The notes beneath the pieces are model-generated. The model was not told the DNA's origin and made no database searches. It worked only from the letters and a program-made list of their open reading frames with translations. From the NCBI RefSeq assembly GCF_001969385.1, contig NZ_CP014796.1, forward strand, positions 4,171,501 through 4,235,500: a stretch of 64,000 bases of DNA, read 5' to 3'. This stretch comes from Salipiger profundus (GTDB taxonomy: Bacteria > Pseudomonadota > Alphaproteobacteria > Rhodobacterales > Rhodobacteraceae). The position numbers and the translations under genes were made by a program. This document shows, piece by piece, positions 20,402 to 28,285 of this stretch (position 1 is its first letter; each line of letters begins with the position of its first letter).

Positions 20402-21475
20402 TCACACGCCGATGGGCACCATGTGGTTATCCCAGGACGCATCCGCCCGGCGCAGCGGCGTGGCACCCTTCGGCCCCACCACCAGCAGCCCGCCGAGCCC
20501 GTCGCTCGCCATGTAGCCCTCCGGGTGACGTGCCAGCCCGCAGACGTCGGCCCGCGACACCGACCCGAGAAACGCGCCCCCCTCCGAGAACCGATGCACC
20601 CGACCGCCGCGCGGCGAGGTGATGGCGATCTCGCGTCCGTCGCCCGAGAAGGACACGCTGCCCGCGTAGCCGTCCATCGCCAACTCGTCCCCGAGCGGCG
20701 CCTGGCAGATCACCAGCTCTTCGCCCATCCGGTGCAGCGCCAGCAGCGGCGGCGCCATGCCCTGCTCGCCCTCCCACTGCATCGCGAAGCCGACGAGCCC
20801 GTCGTCGCGCAGCGCGAGGTGGCGGATCGAGTTCTGGTGGAAGTCCGGCAGGTCGTGGCTCTCAAGAAGGCTGCCGTCGAGCGCGGTGTAGACAAGGTTC
20901 GGCCGCATCACGTCGATGTTGAGCTTGCTGCGGTCGTGCACGTCGGTCTGGATGCCGCCGTTGGCGATCACCAGCGTCTCGTGGTCGGGCATGACGCGGA
21001 TGTCGTGCGGGCCGACGCCATGGCTGGCGAACTCGCCGATGCGGGCATAATTCGCCTCCGTGTCCCAGAGCCCGATGAAGCCCTCGCTGTCGTCGACCCG
21101 CTGCTCGACCGTGTACAGCAGCTTGCCGTCTGGCGAGAACGTGCCGTGGCCGTTGAACACCCGGTCGGCGGGCGGAGTGAGCTGGTGAAGCAACGCGCCA
21201 TCTCGGCAGTCGACGACCAGCGCGTAGGTGCCCGGGCGGCGGGCGAAGCCGACCGCCTCGGCGCGCGAGGGATGCGCCGCGCCGGCATGGCCGCGCGCCG
21301 GCAGCGGCACACGGAAGGCCTCGGAGCCGTCCGCCCGCAGACCGGCGAGGAAATAGCCCCCGTCCGGCCCCTTCGCGGCAGCAAGATAGGCGGGGTCGCC
21401 CACCGCGGCCCAGCCCACCGCGGGGGTGGCGCTGGCAGCGAGCAGGCTTGCGAGAAAGGCGCGGCGCGTCGTCAT
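20402..21475 (-). CDS. DUF1513 periplasmic protein (imelysin-associated iron operon)
   Basis: 357 aa. A twin-arginine-like signal (TTRRAFLASLLAASATPAVG) is followed by a predicted beta-propeller with repeated short motifs (GHGTFSPDGKLLY, GVGPHDIRVMPDHETL, HQNSIRHLAL). The family is regularly encoded beside imelysins and di-heme DUF1111 proteins and is thought to take part in periplasmic iron handling; its activity is not known. It is the last gene of the minus-strand iron operon, 4 bp after the second imelysin, and faces xylB tail to tail. Confidence 0.85.
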   Translation of the reverse strand: MTTRRAFLASLLAASATPAVGWAAVGDPAYLAAAKGPDGGYFLAGLRADGSEAFRVPLPARGHAGAAHPSRAEAVGFARRPGTYALVVDCRDGALLHQLTPPADRVFNGHGTFSPDGKLLYTVEQRVDDSEGFIGLWDTEANYARIGEFASHGVGPHDIRVMPDHETLVIANGGIQTDVHDRSKLNIDVMRPNLVYTALDGSLLESHDLPDFHQNSIRHLALRDDGLVGFAMQWEGEQGMAPPLLALHRMGEELVICQAPLGDELAMDGYAGSVSFSGDGREIAITSPRGGRVHRFSEGGAFLGSVSRADVCGLARHPEGYMASDGLGGLLVVGPKGATPLRRADASWDNHMVPIGV

Positions 21476-21479
21476 GCGA

Positions 21480-22463
21480 TCAGTCTCCGTCCTGTGAATT
21501 GAACCCGGCGGTCAGGCCGAGCGGCACCCCGAGTTCCTGCTCGATGGCCTGGCTCAGCGACCGCACGTGCTGCTGCACGATCTCGACAAGCAGCCGCGCG
21601 GACGGGTCCTCGATGTCCTGGAAACCCGGGTCCGAGAAGTTGTCGGCGACGTCGTGCAGCCGCTCGAGCGCGGCGTCGGTCTCGGGCATGTCCCGGTCGG
21701 CGAGTGTCCGGGCGAGCGCCGCGGCGGCGTCGGAATAGAGCAGCACGTTGCGCAGCGACCGCTCGGACAGCGCCGCCTCTGCCCGCGTCGGGCGCGGCCG
21801 CTCGAAGGTCCCGAGCGGCCGGCCGAGGCGGCTGTCGGCGGTGAACTCGAGGCTCGAAAGCGCCTGCGTGTAGAGCGCCCGCAGCGCCTCGTCCTCGGAG
21901 AGATAGGTGGCGTTGCCCTCGCTTCCGGCGCTGCGCAGCACCTCGGCGAACGTCTCGCGCCAGTCCCGCTCGAGGCTGTCCGCCTGGTTGGCGAGATCCG
22001 CGGCCATCGTCCGCACCAGCGTGCAGGCATAACTGCCCCCGGCGTAGTCCGAGAACGCCGGGTCGTAGAGCATCCGCTCCAGCGCGAAGAGCCCGCGCGC
22101 GGCGATCGAGACGTCGGCATAGGCGGCAGGATCGGTGCCGACCTCTTCCTCGCCGTCGATCAGCCGCGACAGGGTCTTGGGCGTGAACCCCCGCGCATCG
22201 GGCCAGAAGACCACCGACAGCGCGCCGGTCTCGGAGGGGCCCATGCGCACGTCGCCGATCTCGGTCCAGGCGTCGAAGGCGGTGTTCCACGGCGCCTTGA
22301 GCGCGTCGGCGGTGCAGTCGTCGCCGGCGGCGGACGAAAGCGTCTCGGCGGCCTCTGAGAAGTCGGCGTAGCCCGGCAGGATGTGGTCGGTCAGCGCTGC
22401 GTCCACGCCGGCAAGGGCGGGGCTGGCGGCAAGGCCGGTGCAGAACAGGAGGATATGTCGCAT
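21480..22463 (-). CDS. Imelysin-family protein (second copy, degenerate motif)
   Basis: 327 aa. A signal peptide (residues 1-18, ending ALAG) precedes an all-helical imelysin fold. The family GxHxxE motif is replaced by GLFALE (in ARGLFALERMLYD), so the His is lost, as in some imelysin-like proteins with unclear metal binding. Another region, DSLERDWRETFAE, is typical of the family. The ATG overlaps the upstream TGA by one base (TGATG), so it is translationally coupled to the di-heme gene. Likely periplasmic, in iron uptake with its neighbours. Confidence 0.82.
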   Translation of the reverse strand: MRHILLFCTGLAASPALAGVDAALTDHILPGYADFSEAAETLSSAAGDDCTADALKAPWNTAFDAWTEIGDVRMGPSETGALSVVFWPDARGFTPKTLSRLIDGEEEVGTDPAAYADVSIAARGLFALERMLYDPAFSDYAGGSYACTLVRTMAADLANQADSLERDWRETFAEVLRSAGSEGNATYLSEDEALRALYTQALSSLEFTADSRLGRPLGTFERPRPTRAEAALSERSLRNVLLYSDAAAALARTLADRDMPETDAALERLHDVADNFSDPGFQDIEDPSARLLVEIVQQHVRSLSQAIEQELGVPLGLTAGFNSQDGD

Positions 22464-24019
22464 CAGAGGCTTTCCAGGTATCGGATCAGGGCGGCACGGT
22501 CGGCGGGCGCCATCGAGATCACGGCATCGCGGTGCGGCTGCGCTTCCCCCCCGTGCCAGAGGATCGCTTCGAGAAGCGACCGCGCGCGGCCATCGTGCAG
22601 AAAGGTGGTATGCCCCGAGACCCCGGCGGTCAAGCCGACGCCCCAGAGCGGCGGCGTGCGCCATTCCCGGCCCGTGGCGCGGCCTTCGGGCCTGTGGTCC
22701 GCGAGCCCCTCGCCCATGTCGTGCAGCAGGAGGTCGGTAAACGGCCAGATGAGCTGGAAGCTGCGCTCGGGCTCGCCCTCGAGCCGCGCGGTGACATGCT
22801 TGGGCACATGGCAGTCGGCGCAGCCGGTCTCGTGAAACACCCGCTTGCCGTGCAGCACCTGCGGGTCGCCCACGTCGCGCCGCGCCGGCACCCCGAGGTT
22901 GGCGGTGTAATAGGCCACCGTGTCGAAGGCCTCGGCGGAAATCTCGAAGCCATCGGCATCGGCGCCATGCGGCGCGGCGCGACAGTGCGCCTGCGCCGCG
23001 CTGCAATCGCCCCAGAGGTCCGGGTGCAGCGGCGTCGCGATGCCGATATCGCCCGAGAAGGCGGCGGCGGTCTGCTCGCGCACCGTGGCCTCCCCGGCCT
23101 TCCATCCGAAGCGGCCGAGCATCGCGCGGTCGTGCTCGCGCGACCAGGCCAGCGCGGCCCGCCCCGAGATGCCGTCGCCGTCGGCGTCCTCGGGATCGAC
23201 GAGCGCGAGAATTTCGGCGGACGGGATCGCCTCGAGCAATCCGAGCCCGATCATCTGCGGCGCCACGCGCGGGCTCAGCATCGCGCCTTCGGCAAGCGGG
23301 CCATAGGCAAGGTCGGCAGCGGTGTAGGTCGGCCTGCGCAGGCTCGCGGTCTCACCGCCCGAGAGCGCGACGGGGATCTCCTCGTAGTCGATCTGCAGGC
23401 GATATTCCGCGGGGTGCCCGACGGTGGCGAAATCCTGCAACTGGCCCCCGTAGACCGGGTCTGGCGCGGTGGCGATCCAGTCGGTGATCTCGGGCATGTG
23501 GGCACCCGGCGCGGCGGGGACCGAGACCCGCAGGAACATCGACACGGCGCTGTCGTCGGGCCCGTCGGGCGCATGACCGCGCCCGTCGCGGATGTGGCAG
23601 GACTGGCAGCTGCGCGCGTTGTAGAGAGGCCCGAGCCCGTCGGAGGCGCGGGTCGACGACGGCGAAGAGGTCCATAGCTTCTGGAAGAGCGCATCGCCAA
23701 GCGTGAAGTCCATTCGCCGCGCCTCTGGCACGGTTGCCGCCGGCTGGGCAAAGGCCTGCGCGTCGCGGCGCGCGGGCACGGTGGCGGCACCGGCGGGGCG
23801 TGCCTCGAACCGCTCGGGCACCGAGAAATCCTCGGGCGGCGCGGTCACCGCGTCGATGCGGGCAAGCTCGGCGGCGGTGCGGGGAATGACGGAAAGATGG
23901 GGGTCGGCCAAGGCATCCAGGGGAGTCTCGGCCGCTAGAGCTGCGCCGCCCCACAGAAGGGCGGCGCAGAGCAGAGACCTACTCGGCCTCGGACATGGGC
24001 GTCGCGTTGATGACTGCAT
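22463..24019 (-). CDS. Di-heme oxidoreductase (DUF1111, putative thiol oxidoreductase)
   Basis: 518 aa. A signal peptide ([17 protein letters not shown]) is followed by two heme-c sites: CQSCH at residues ~138-142 and CADCH at ~395-399. It also has a Ca-binding-like [13 protein letters not shown] loop and the family's [12 protein letters not shown] segment. The protein should be a periplasmic c-type cytochrome resembling MauG-like peroxidases. In imelysin operons it may change the iron redox state. ATG 24017-24019 overlaps the end of bfr by 41 bp; no later start keeps the signal peptide. Confidence 0.88.
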   Translation of the reverse strand: MQSSTRRPCPRPSRSLLCAALLWGGAALAAETPLDALADPHLSVIPRTAAELARIDAVTAPPEDFSVPERFEARPAGAATVPARRDAQAFAQPAATVPEARRMDFTLGDALFQKLWTSSPSSTRASDGLGPLYNARSCQSCHIRDGRGHAPDGPDDSAVSMFLRVSVPAAPGAHMPEITDWIATAPDPVYGGQLQDFATVGHPAEYRLQIDYEEIPVALSGGETASLRRPTYTAADLAYGPLAEGAMLSPRVAPQMIGLGLLEAIPSAEILALVDPEDADGDGISGRAALAWSREHDRAMLGRFGWKAGEATVREQTAAAFSGDIGIATPLHPDLWGDCSAAQAHCRAAPHGADADGFEISAEAFDTVAYYTANLGVPARRDVGDPQVLHGKRVFHETGCADCHVPKHVTARLEGEPERSFQLIWPFTDLLLHDMGEGLADHRPEGRATGREWRTPPLWGVGLTAGVSGHTTFLHDGRARSLLEAILWHGGEAQPHRDAVISMAPADRAALIRYLESL

Positions 24020-24464
24020 AGCGTTCGTCGCCGACCCGTTCGTAGAGTTCCAGCTGGGTCTCGAGAAAGTCGATATGGCCTTCCTCGTCGGCCATGAGTT
24101 CCTCGAAGAGGTTCTTGGTGACGTAGTCGCCTACGCTCTCGCAGTGTTCGCGGGCTTCCTTGTAGAGCGCCCGAGCTTCCCGCTCGGCGGCTAGATCGGC
24201 TTCCAGCGTTTCCTTCGGCTCCTGCCCGATGCGGAGCGGATCGAGCTTCTGCAGGTTCGGGTGACCGCCCAGGAAGATGATCCGCTGGATCAGCTTGTCC
24301 GCGTGGTGCATTTCCTCGATGCTTTCCTCGCGGCTCTTCTTGGCCATGTGACCAAGGCCCCAGTCTTCCTGCAGACGATAGTGCAGCCAGTACTGGCTTA
24401 CCGCGGTCAGCTCCGACCGCAGTGCCTTGTTGAGATATTCGATGACCTTATCGTCGCCCTTCAT
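23979..24464 (-). CDS. bfr: Bacterioferritin
   Basis: 161 aa, normal length. All ferroxidase residues are in place: Glu18, Glu51, His54, Glu94, Glu127 and His130. The heme ligand Met52 is present ([10 protein letters not shown]), so this is a true heme-binding bacterioferritin. It stores iron as a ferric mineral in a 24-mer in the cytoplasm. It overlaps bfd by 17 bp at its start and the di-heme gene by 41 bp at its end, so storage and periplasmic uptake proteins come from one transcript. Confidence 0.95.
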   Translation of the reverse strand: MKGDDKVIEYLNKALRSELTAVSQYWLHYRLQEDWGLGHMAKKSREESIEEMHHADKLIQRIIFLGGHPNLQKLDPLRIGQEPKETLEADLAAEREARALYKEAREHCESVGDYVTKNLFEELMADEEGHIDFLETQLELYERVGDERYAVINATPMSEAE

Positions 24465-24708
24465 TGCGCCTCTCCTGTGTTGATCCGCGCTGCCTCAGCC
24501 CGCGGAGTTCCATGGGTACTTCCAGATTGTCGTTCGCGCGCATGGTTTGCAAGAAAAGCGGCATGCAGCCACCGCAATCGGCCGCTTTTCCGAGGGCATG
24601 ATAGATCTTGCCGGGGGTGATGATCGTCTGCGGGTCCGCCTGTCGCATCCAGTCGATGGCGGCGTGAATATCCTTGTCGCTGATGCCCTGGCACTGGCAG
24701 ACGATCAT
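24448..24708 (-). CDS. bfd: Bacterioferritin-associated ferredoxin
   Basis: 86 aa. A BFD-like [2Fe-2S] domain with Cys ligands in CQC (residues 4 and 6) and CGGC (residues ~45-48). It would donate electrons to bacterioferritin heme to release stored iron as Fe(II). The C-terminal tail after residue ~60 is longer and more charged than in short Bfd proteins. It sits directly upstream of bfr with a 17-bp overlap and 15 bp after the first imelysin gene. Confidence 0.92.
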   Translation of the reverse strand: MIVCQCQGISDKDIHAAIDWMRQADPQTIITPGKIYHALGKAADCGGCMPLFLQTMRANDNLEVPMELRGLRQRGSTQERRNEGRR

Positions 24709-24723
24709 CTTCGTTTCTCCGTC

Positions 24724-25980
24724 TTACTGGAAGACCGCGTTCGGATCGTCGAGGCTGTCCGACCCCTCGATCTCGACGTTCTCGAGGTCCAGCGCGCCGA
24801 CGACGCGCTCGATGGTGCGGGTCTGGTCGATGAGCGCATCGACGGCGCCCATGATGAGCTCTTCACCACGTTCGTCACCGAAGCCGAGCATCTGGTCATA
24901 GGCGAAACCGTCCTCAGCTGCCGACTTGATGGCGCCAAGCCGCTCCATCGTGGTCTCGAGCTTCGAAGTCATCTCTGCGTCGAGGCTCTCGTCGGTCTCG
25001 GCCACGAGATCCGACAGCGACGGGCCTTCGACGACGCTGCCGTCGACCCGGGTGTATTCCCCGAGGTAGACGTTCTGGATGCCCTTTCCGTCGTAGAAAT
25101 GCGAGTTGTGCGTGTTGTCCGAGAAGCAGTCATGCTCTTCCTCGGGATCGTTCAGCATCAGGCCGAGCCGCATCCGCTCGCCCGCCTGCTCGCCGTAGGA
25201 CAGCGAGCCCATGCCGGTCAGCATCGCGGTGATGCCGGCGTCCTCGTCGGCCATGACCGCCTCGCGCGCGGCGCCGCCCTCGCCCCAGGCCTCGGCCATT
25301 TCCTCGAGATCCGAGATCAGCAGATCGGTCGCTGCGTCGAGATAGGACGCGCGCCGGTCGCAGTTGCCGCCGGTGCAGTCGTCGCCGGTCACGTAATCGG
25401 TGTAGGGCCGTTCGCCCGCGCCGGCATCGGTGCCGTTCAGGTCCTGCCCCCAGAGCAGGAACTCGATGGCATGATAGCCACGCGCGACGTTGGTCTCGAT
25501 CCCGTCAGCCATGTCGAGCGTGTCGGCGATCAGCTCGGGGGTGATTTCCGAGGCGTCGATCTCCTGGCCACCGATGGTGATCTGCGGGTTCGCGATGACG
25601 TTGAGGTCGGCGTAGTCGTTTTCCGCGCTGACCATGTAGTCGTCGGAGACATAATCCATGAGCCCTTCGTCGAGCGGCCAGGCGTTCACCTTGCCTTCCC
25701 AGTCATCGACGATCGGGTTGCCGAAGCGGTAGGCCTCGGTCTGCTGGTAGGGCACCCGCGCCGCGACCCATGCCTCGCGCGCCGCCTGCAGCGTCTCTTC
25801 CGAGGGCTCGGCGATCAGCGCATCGACGGCCTCGCGAAGCGCCTTCGCGGTGGTCAGGCTGTCGGTGTAGCCGGCTTCCGCGATGTCGGCGTAGGTGTCG
25901 AGCACCTGCGACTTCTCGGTCGCGGCAAAGGCAGGAGCGGCAAGCAGCAGCCCCAGTGCGGTGGCGGTGGCGAATTTCAT
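24724..25980 (-). CDS. Imelysin-family iron-uptake protein (IrpA-like)
   Basis: 418 aa. A signal peptide (MKFATATALGLLLAAPAFAA) is followed by the imelysin peptidase-M75 fold with an intact GxHxxE motif (ARGYHAIEFLLWGQDLNG). Other family segments are PYQQTEAYRFGNPIVDDWEG and TGDDCTGGNC. Family members are periplasmic or outer-membrane iron-regulated proteins; direct iron binding is suspected rather than proven. It is the main uptake-type protein of the operon, between hemP and bfd. Confidence 0.9.
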   Translation of the reverse strand: MKFATATALGLLLAAPAFAATEKSQVLDTYADIAEAGYTDSLTTAKALREAVDALIAEPSEETLQAAREAWVAARVPYQQTEAYRFGNPIVDDWEGKVNAWPLDEGLMDYVSDDYMVSAENDYADLNVIANPQITIGGQEIDASEITPELIADTLDMADGIETNVARGYHAIEFLLWGQDLNGTDAGAGERPYTDYVTGDDCTGGNCDRRASYLDAATDLLISDLEEMAEAWGEGGAAREAVMADEDAGITAMLTGMGSLSYGEQAGERMRLGLMLNDPEEEHDCFSDNTHNSHFYDGKGIQNVYLGEYTRVDGSVVEGPSLSDLVAETDESLDAEMTSKLETTMERLGAIKSAAEDGFAYDQMLGFGDERGEELIMGAVDALIDQTRTIERVVGALDLENVEIEGSDSLDDPNAVFQ

Positions 25981-26043
25981 GGTGTCTCCTCGTCGGCAGA
26001 ATGTCGGCTGGATGCGTTCTTGTTCATTGGCGGCGCGTGCCGC

Positions 26044-26205
26044 TCATTTCGTCAGGATCAGCTTTCCGGCCTTGGTGATGCGCAGGGTGTAGACCTGCCC
26101 GTCGAGCTCGATCTCGGCGATGTTGCCGCCATCGGTCAGCGACCGTGCGACATGCCGCGGGATGGCCGGAAGGGCCGAGACGGCATCAAGCCTGCGCTCC
26201 ATCAT
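26044..26205 (-). CDS. hemP: Hemin uptake protein HemP
   Basis: 53 aa, typical for the family. The C-terminal signature ELDGQVYTLRITKAGKLILT is the HemP hallmark (beta strands ending in KLILTK). HemP/HmuP homologues are small proteins needed for heme or iron uptake gene expression in several proteobacteria. The start is a tandem ATGATG at 26205-26200; the upstream 49-aa ORF ends inside it (ATGA overlap). The imelysin gene starts 63 bp downstream. Confidence 0.9.
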   Translation of the reverse strand: MMERRLDAVSALPAIPRHVARSLTDGGNIAEIELDGQVYTLRITKAGKLILTK

Positions 26206-26351
26206 CGCGCTGTCCTCCCCGCTTCGAGCCGGTCGAGAAGTGTCTCGACATGCGCCTCGACGGGCCAGAGCCCTCCGAGCACCATCTGCATCAGGTCGTC
26301 GCGGGCTCCGCTCCGTTCGACAGGCCCGGCATCGCTGGAATCATGGATCAT
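26202..26351 (-). CDS. Small 49-aa protein translationally coupled to hemP
   Basis: Read on the minus strand from ATG 26349-26351. A full Shine-Dalgarno AAGGAGG lies 6 nt upstream (26358-26364), and the stop overlaps the hemP start as ATGA. The product has no signal or membrane segment; its C-terminal half (LMQMVLGGLWPVEAHVETLL) looks like an amphipathic helix with a WPVE turn. I do not recognise the family. The strong ribosome site and the overlap argue that it is a real gene and the first of the iron operon. Confidence 0.7.
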   Translation of the reverse strand: MIHDSSDAGPVERSGARDDLMQMVLGGLWPVEAHVETLLDRLEAGRTAR

Positions 26352-26429
26352 CGTCAGCCTCCTTGATCGGTCTCTCATCGGGCTGCCCGGCACATGCGCA
26401 GGGTGGCTGGATCTCGATAAGGCATAACT

Positions 26430-26471
26430 GACCAAAAGAATCGGGAAAGTCAACCTGACAAAAGAAGTCAT
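26430..26471. promoter_or_regulatory. Candidate iron-responsive operator upstream of the hemP operon
   Basis: The AT-rich stretch 79-120 bp before the 49-aa ORF holds a near direct repeat, CTGACCAAAAGAA (from 26429) and CTGACAAAAGAA (from 26456), 27 bp apart. It also contains two nested inverted repeats: GTCA-ACC-TGAC (26450-26460) and TGAC-N7-GTCA (26457-26471). Position and operon content suggest a binding site for an Irr/RirA/Fur-type regulator; which one cannot be told. Confidence 0.5.
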
Positions 26472-26603
26472 CTTTTTTTTGAGCCCGCAGAAAGTCGAGC
26501 CTGACCGGATGCTTGACGGTTCATCGTGCAGGAAACTGGCGGAACCGTGCATGTGCAACGGTCCCGCCTGTTATTGTTGTTGGGGTCGGCCTTGTCTAAA
26601 GGC

Positions 26604-26708
26604 TCATCGAGGGCCCTGGTCGCGGTCCCTCACGCTGGTCAGCGCGAATATGAGAACCGCGATGACCGTTAGAGCTGCCAAACCCGCAACGAAGATATCG
26701 TTGGTCAT
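26604..26708 (-). CDS. 34-aa single-helix membrane protein
   Basis: Read on the minus strand from ATG 26706-26708, with AGGAG 7-8 nt upstream. Residues 5-25 form one membrane helix (DIFVAGLAALTVIAVLIFAL), followed by a charged tail (TSVRDRDQGPR). A GGAAC-N16-GGTT promoter lies about 28 bp upstream and is back to back with the promoter of the PRC-barrel gene. I do not recognise a named family. The ribosome site, promoter and helix-plus-basic-tail design support a real stress-induced small membrane protein. Confidence 0.65.
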   Translation of the reverse strand: MTNDIFVAGLAALTVIAVLIFALTSVRDRDQGPR

Positions 26709-26736
26709 GGCTGTCTCCTGTCGATGTTCACCACCC

Positions 26737-26761
26737 AACCAGCCAAGGCCGATCTGGTTCC
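26737..26761 (-). promoter_or_regulatory. EcfG-type promoter of the 34-aa membrane protein
   Basis: Minus strand GGAAC (26761-26757), 16-nt spacer, GGTT (26740-26737). It shares the palindrome GGTTCCCGGAACC at 26756-26768 with the divergent promoter. Confidence 0.6.
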
Positions 26762-26762
26762 C

Positions 26763-26788
26763 GGAACCGAATGGCACGTCGGCGGGTT
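26763..26788 (+). promoter_or_regulatory. EcfG-type promoter of the PRC-barrel gene
   Basis: GGAAC at 26763-26767, 17-nt spacer, GGTT at 26785-26788, 31 bp before ATG 26820. The -10 differs from the CGTT consensus at one base, as does its divergent partner. Confidence 0.6.
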
Positions 26789-26819
26789 TTTTCCTACAAT
26801 TGTAACATTGGGGGATCAG

Positions 26820-27515
26820 ATGCTTCAGAGCCTGGCCAAGATGCTCACGTGGGACGCGCGCACCGGGGATGGCACCGCCGCGCTGACCGACATCCTTTTC
26901 GATCCCGAGGCGCGTCGGATGACCTATTTCGCGCTCGCGCCGGACGGGCCGCACACCCAGCAGATCCTTGCCCGCGCTTCGCTGCTCGGCGCGCTTGCCC
27001 CCGGAGACCGGGCGTTCGAGCTGCACGCAACAACGGATGACCTCGCGCAGGCGCCGCACTGGGAGGGCGATCACGCCGATCTCGACCCGCTGCTGACGGC
27101 CATGCCGCCGCTGGTGATCGGGCCGTTCGGCGCGACGCACGCGCCGCTGGCGCTCGCAAGCTCCATGTTCGGCGAGGATCACGACAAGAACGCGACCGAG
27201 CCCGTCGATCCGCGTACCGAGGAAGTGCTCGACCGTTACACCCGCCTCACGCGCTGGCTCGGTCGGCCGGTGTTTTCCCGCGACGCCGAGCTGGGCCGCA
27301 TGAGCGACCTGCTCGCCGACCCGGCGCGCAACAGCATCGAGTATATCGTGGTGGAGAACGCCGGGTTGTTCAGCCGCAAGCGGCACGCCCTGCCCTTCAC
27401 GAGCTTCGCCCACCGTGCTCCCGGCGCAAAGGGCGGGCACATCGTGCTCGACCTGACCGAGGTCGACTACGAGAACGCGCCCTCGCCCGAGGACTTGCTC
27501 GACCCCGGGGCCTGA
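26820..27515 (+). CDS. PRC-barrel domain protein
   Basis: 231 aa. Two PRC-barrel-like halves are visible: residues ~8-85 (ALTDILFDPEARRMTYFAL) and ~150-225 (LGRMSDLLADPARNSIEYIV, then ALPFTSFAH). The linker is acidic. No signal peptide or membrane helix is seen, so it is probably cytoplasmic. PRC-barrel proteins of this size are common stress-regulon members in alphaproteobacteria and their function is mostly unknown. ATG 26820 is chosen over an upstream frame at 26724 because that frame would include the EcfG-type promoter. Confidence 0.78.
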   Translation: MLQSLAKMLTWDARTGDGTAALTDILFDPEARRMTYFALAPDGPHTQQILARASLLGALAPGDRAFELHATTDDLAQAPHWEGDHADLDPLLTAMPPLVIGPFGATHAPLALASSMFGEDHDKNATEPVDPRTEEVLDRYTRLTRWLGRPVFSRDAELGRMSDLLADPARNSIEYIVVENAGLFSRKRHALPFTSFAHRAPGAKGGHIVLDLTEVDYENAPSPEDLLDPGA

Positions 27516-27520
27516 GCCGC

Positions 27521-28285
27521 CTAGCGGTTCGGGCCCGAATGCTCCGAGGGGGGCTGCTGCCACAGGCTGCCCTGCTCGCGGGCCTCTTCCTCGGCCGCCG
27601 AGAGCTGCGCGGCGTTGCCGCGACCGGCACGGGCCGCCGCCACGAGCGAGCGAAACAGCCGCCGGTGGGCGCGGCGATAGATGAGGTGCTCGGGGTGCCA
27701 TTGCACCCCCAGCGCGAACGGATCGCTCATCCGCTCGACCGCCTGGATCATGCCGCCCTCGTCGCGGGCCGCCACCTGCAGCCCCTCGCCGAGCCGATCC
27801 ACCGCCTGGCTATGCAGCGCATTCACGTAAAGGCATTCGGCCCGCGCGGACCGGGCGAGCAGCGTATCGGTGCCGATCTGCACCCTCTTGCGCGGCAGCA
27901 CGGTGCGGTAGTGTCGGGAGTCGTAGACCTCGTAGGCGTCCTGGTGAAGCGTCCCGCCGAGGACCACGTTCAGCATCTGAGAGCCCCGGCAGATCCCGAG
28001 GATCGGCAGACGTCGTTCGAAGGCGCTGCGCAGCACCCCCTGCTCGAGCTCGTCGCGGGCGGTATCCAGACGCACGCCGACACGCAGCTCTCCGCCGTAG
28101 AGGGTCGGAGCGATGTCGTCGCCGCCTCCGATCACCACGCCGTCGACCGCGTCGAGATCGACCTTGCGCAGCCCGGCCTGCCAGCGGATCGCACGCCCTC
28201 CGGCAAGCCACACGGCCAGCGCCATCAGAGGAAAAACGCGCCAGCCGGACCTGCGCGACACGGTCACGCCGATCAGTGGTCGCAA
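27521..28285 (-). CDS. Class I glutamine amidotransferase-like gamma-glutamyl hydrolase (peptidase C26)
   Basis: 254 aa. The start PLIGVTVSRRSGW is typical of the family. GGGDDIAPTLYGG is the oxyanion region, the nucleophilic Cys is in LGICRGSQ, and the catalytic His and Glu are in VQWHPEH. Relatives such as PuuD hydrolyse gamma-glutamyl amides. The start is a TTG (28285-28283) because the conserved N-terminus begins there and no ATG precedes it. It overlaps the amidoligase gene by 13 bp, so the pair probably makes and breaks the same type of amide bond. Substrate unknown. Confidence 0.85.
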   Translation of the reverse strand: MRPLIGVTVSRRSGWRVFPLMALAVWLAGGRAIRWQAGLRKVDLDAVDGVVIGGGDDIAPTLYGGELRVGVRLDTARDELEQGVLRSAFERRLPILGICRGSQMLNVVLGGTLHQDAYEVYDSRHYRTVLPRKRVQIGTDTLLARSARAECLYVNALHSQAVDRLGEGLQVAARDEGGMIQAVERMSDPFALGVQWHPEHLIYRRAHRRLFRSLVAAARAGRGNAAQLSAAEEEAREQGSLWQQPPSEHSGPNR

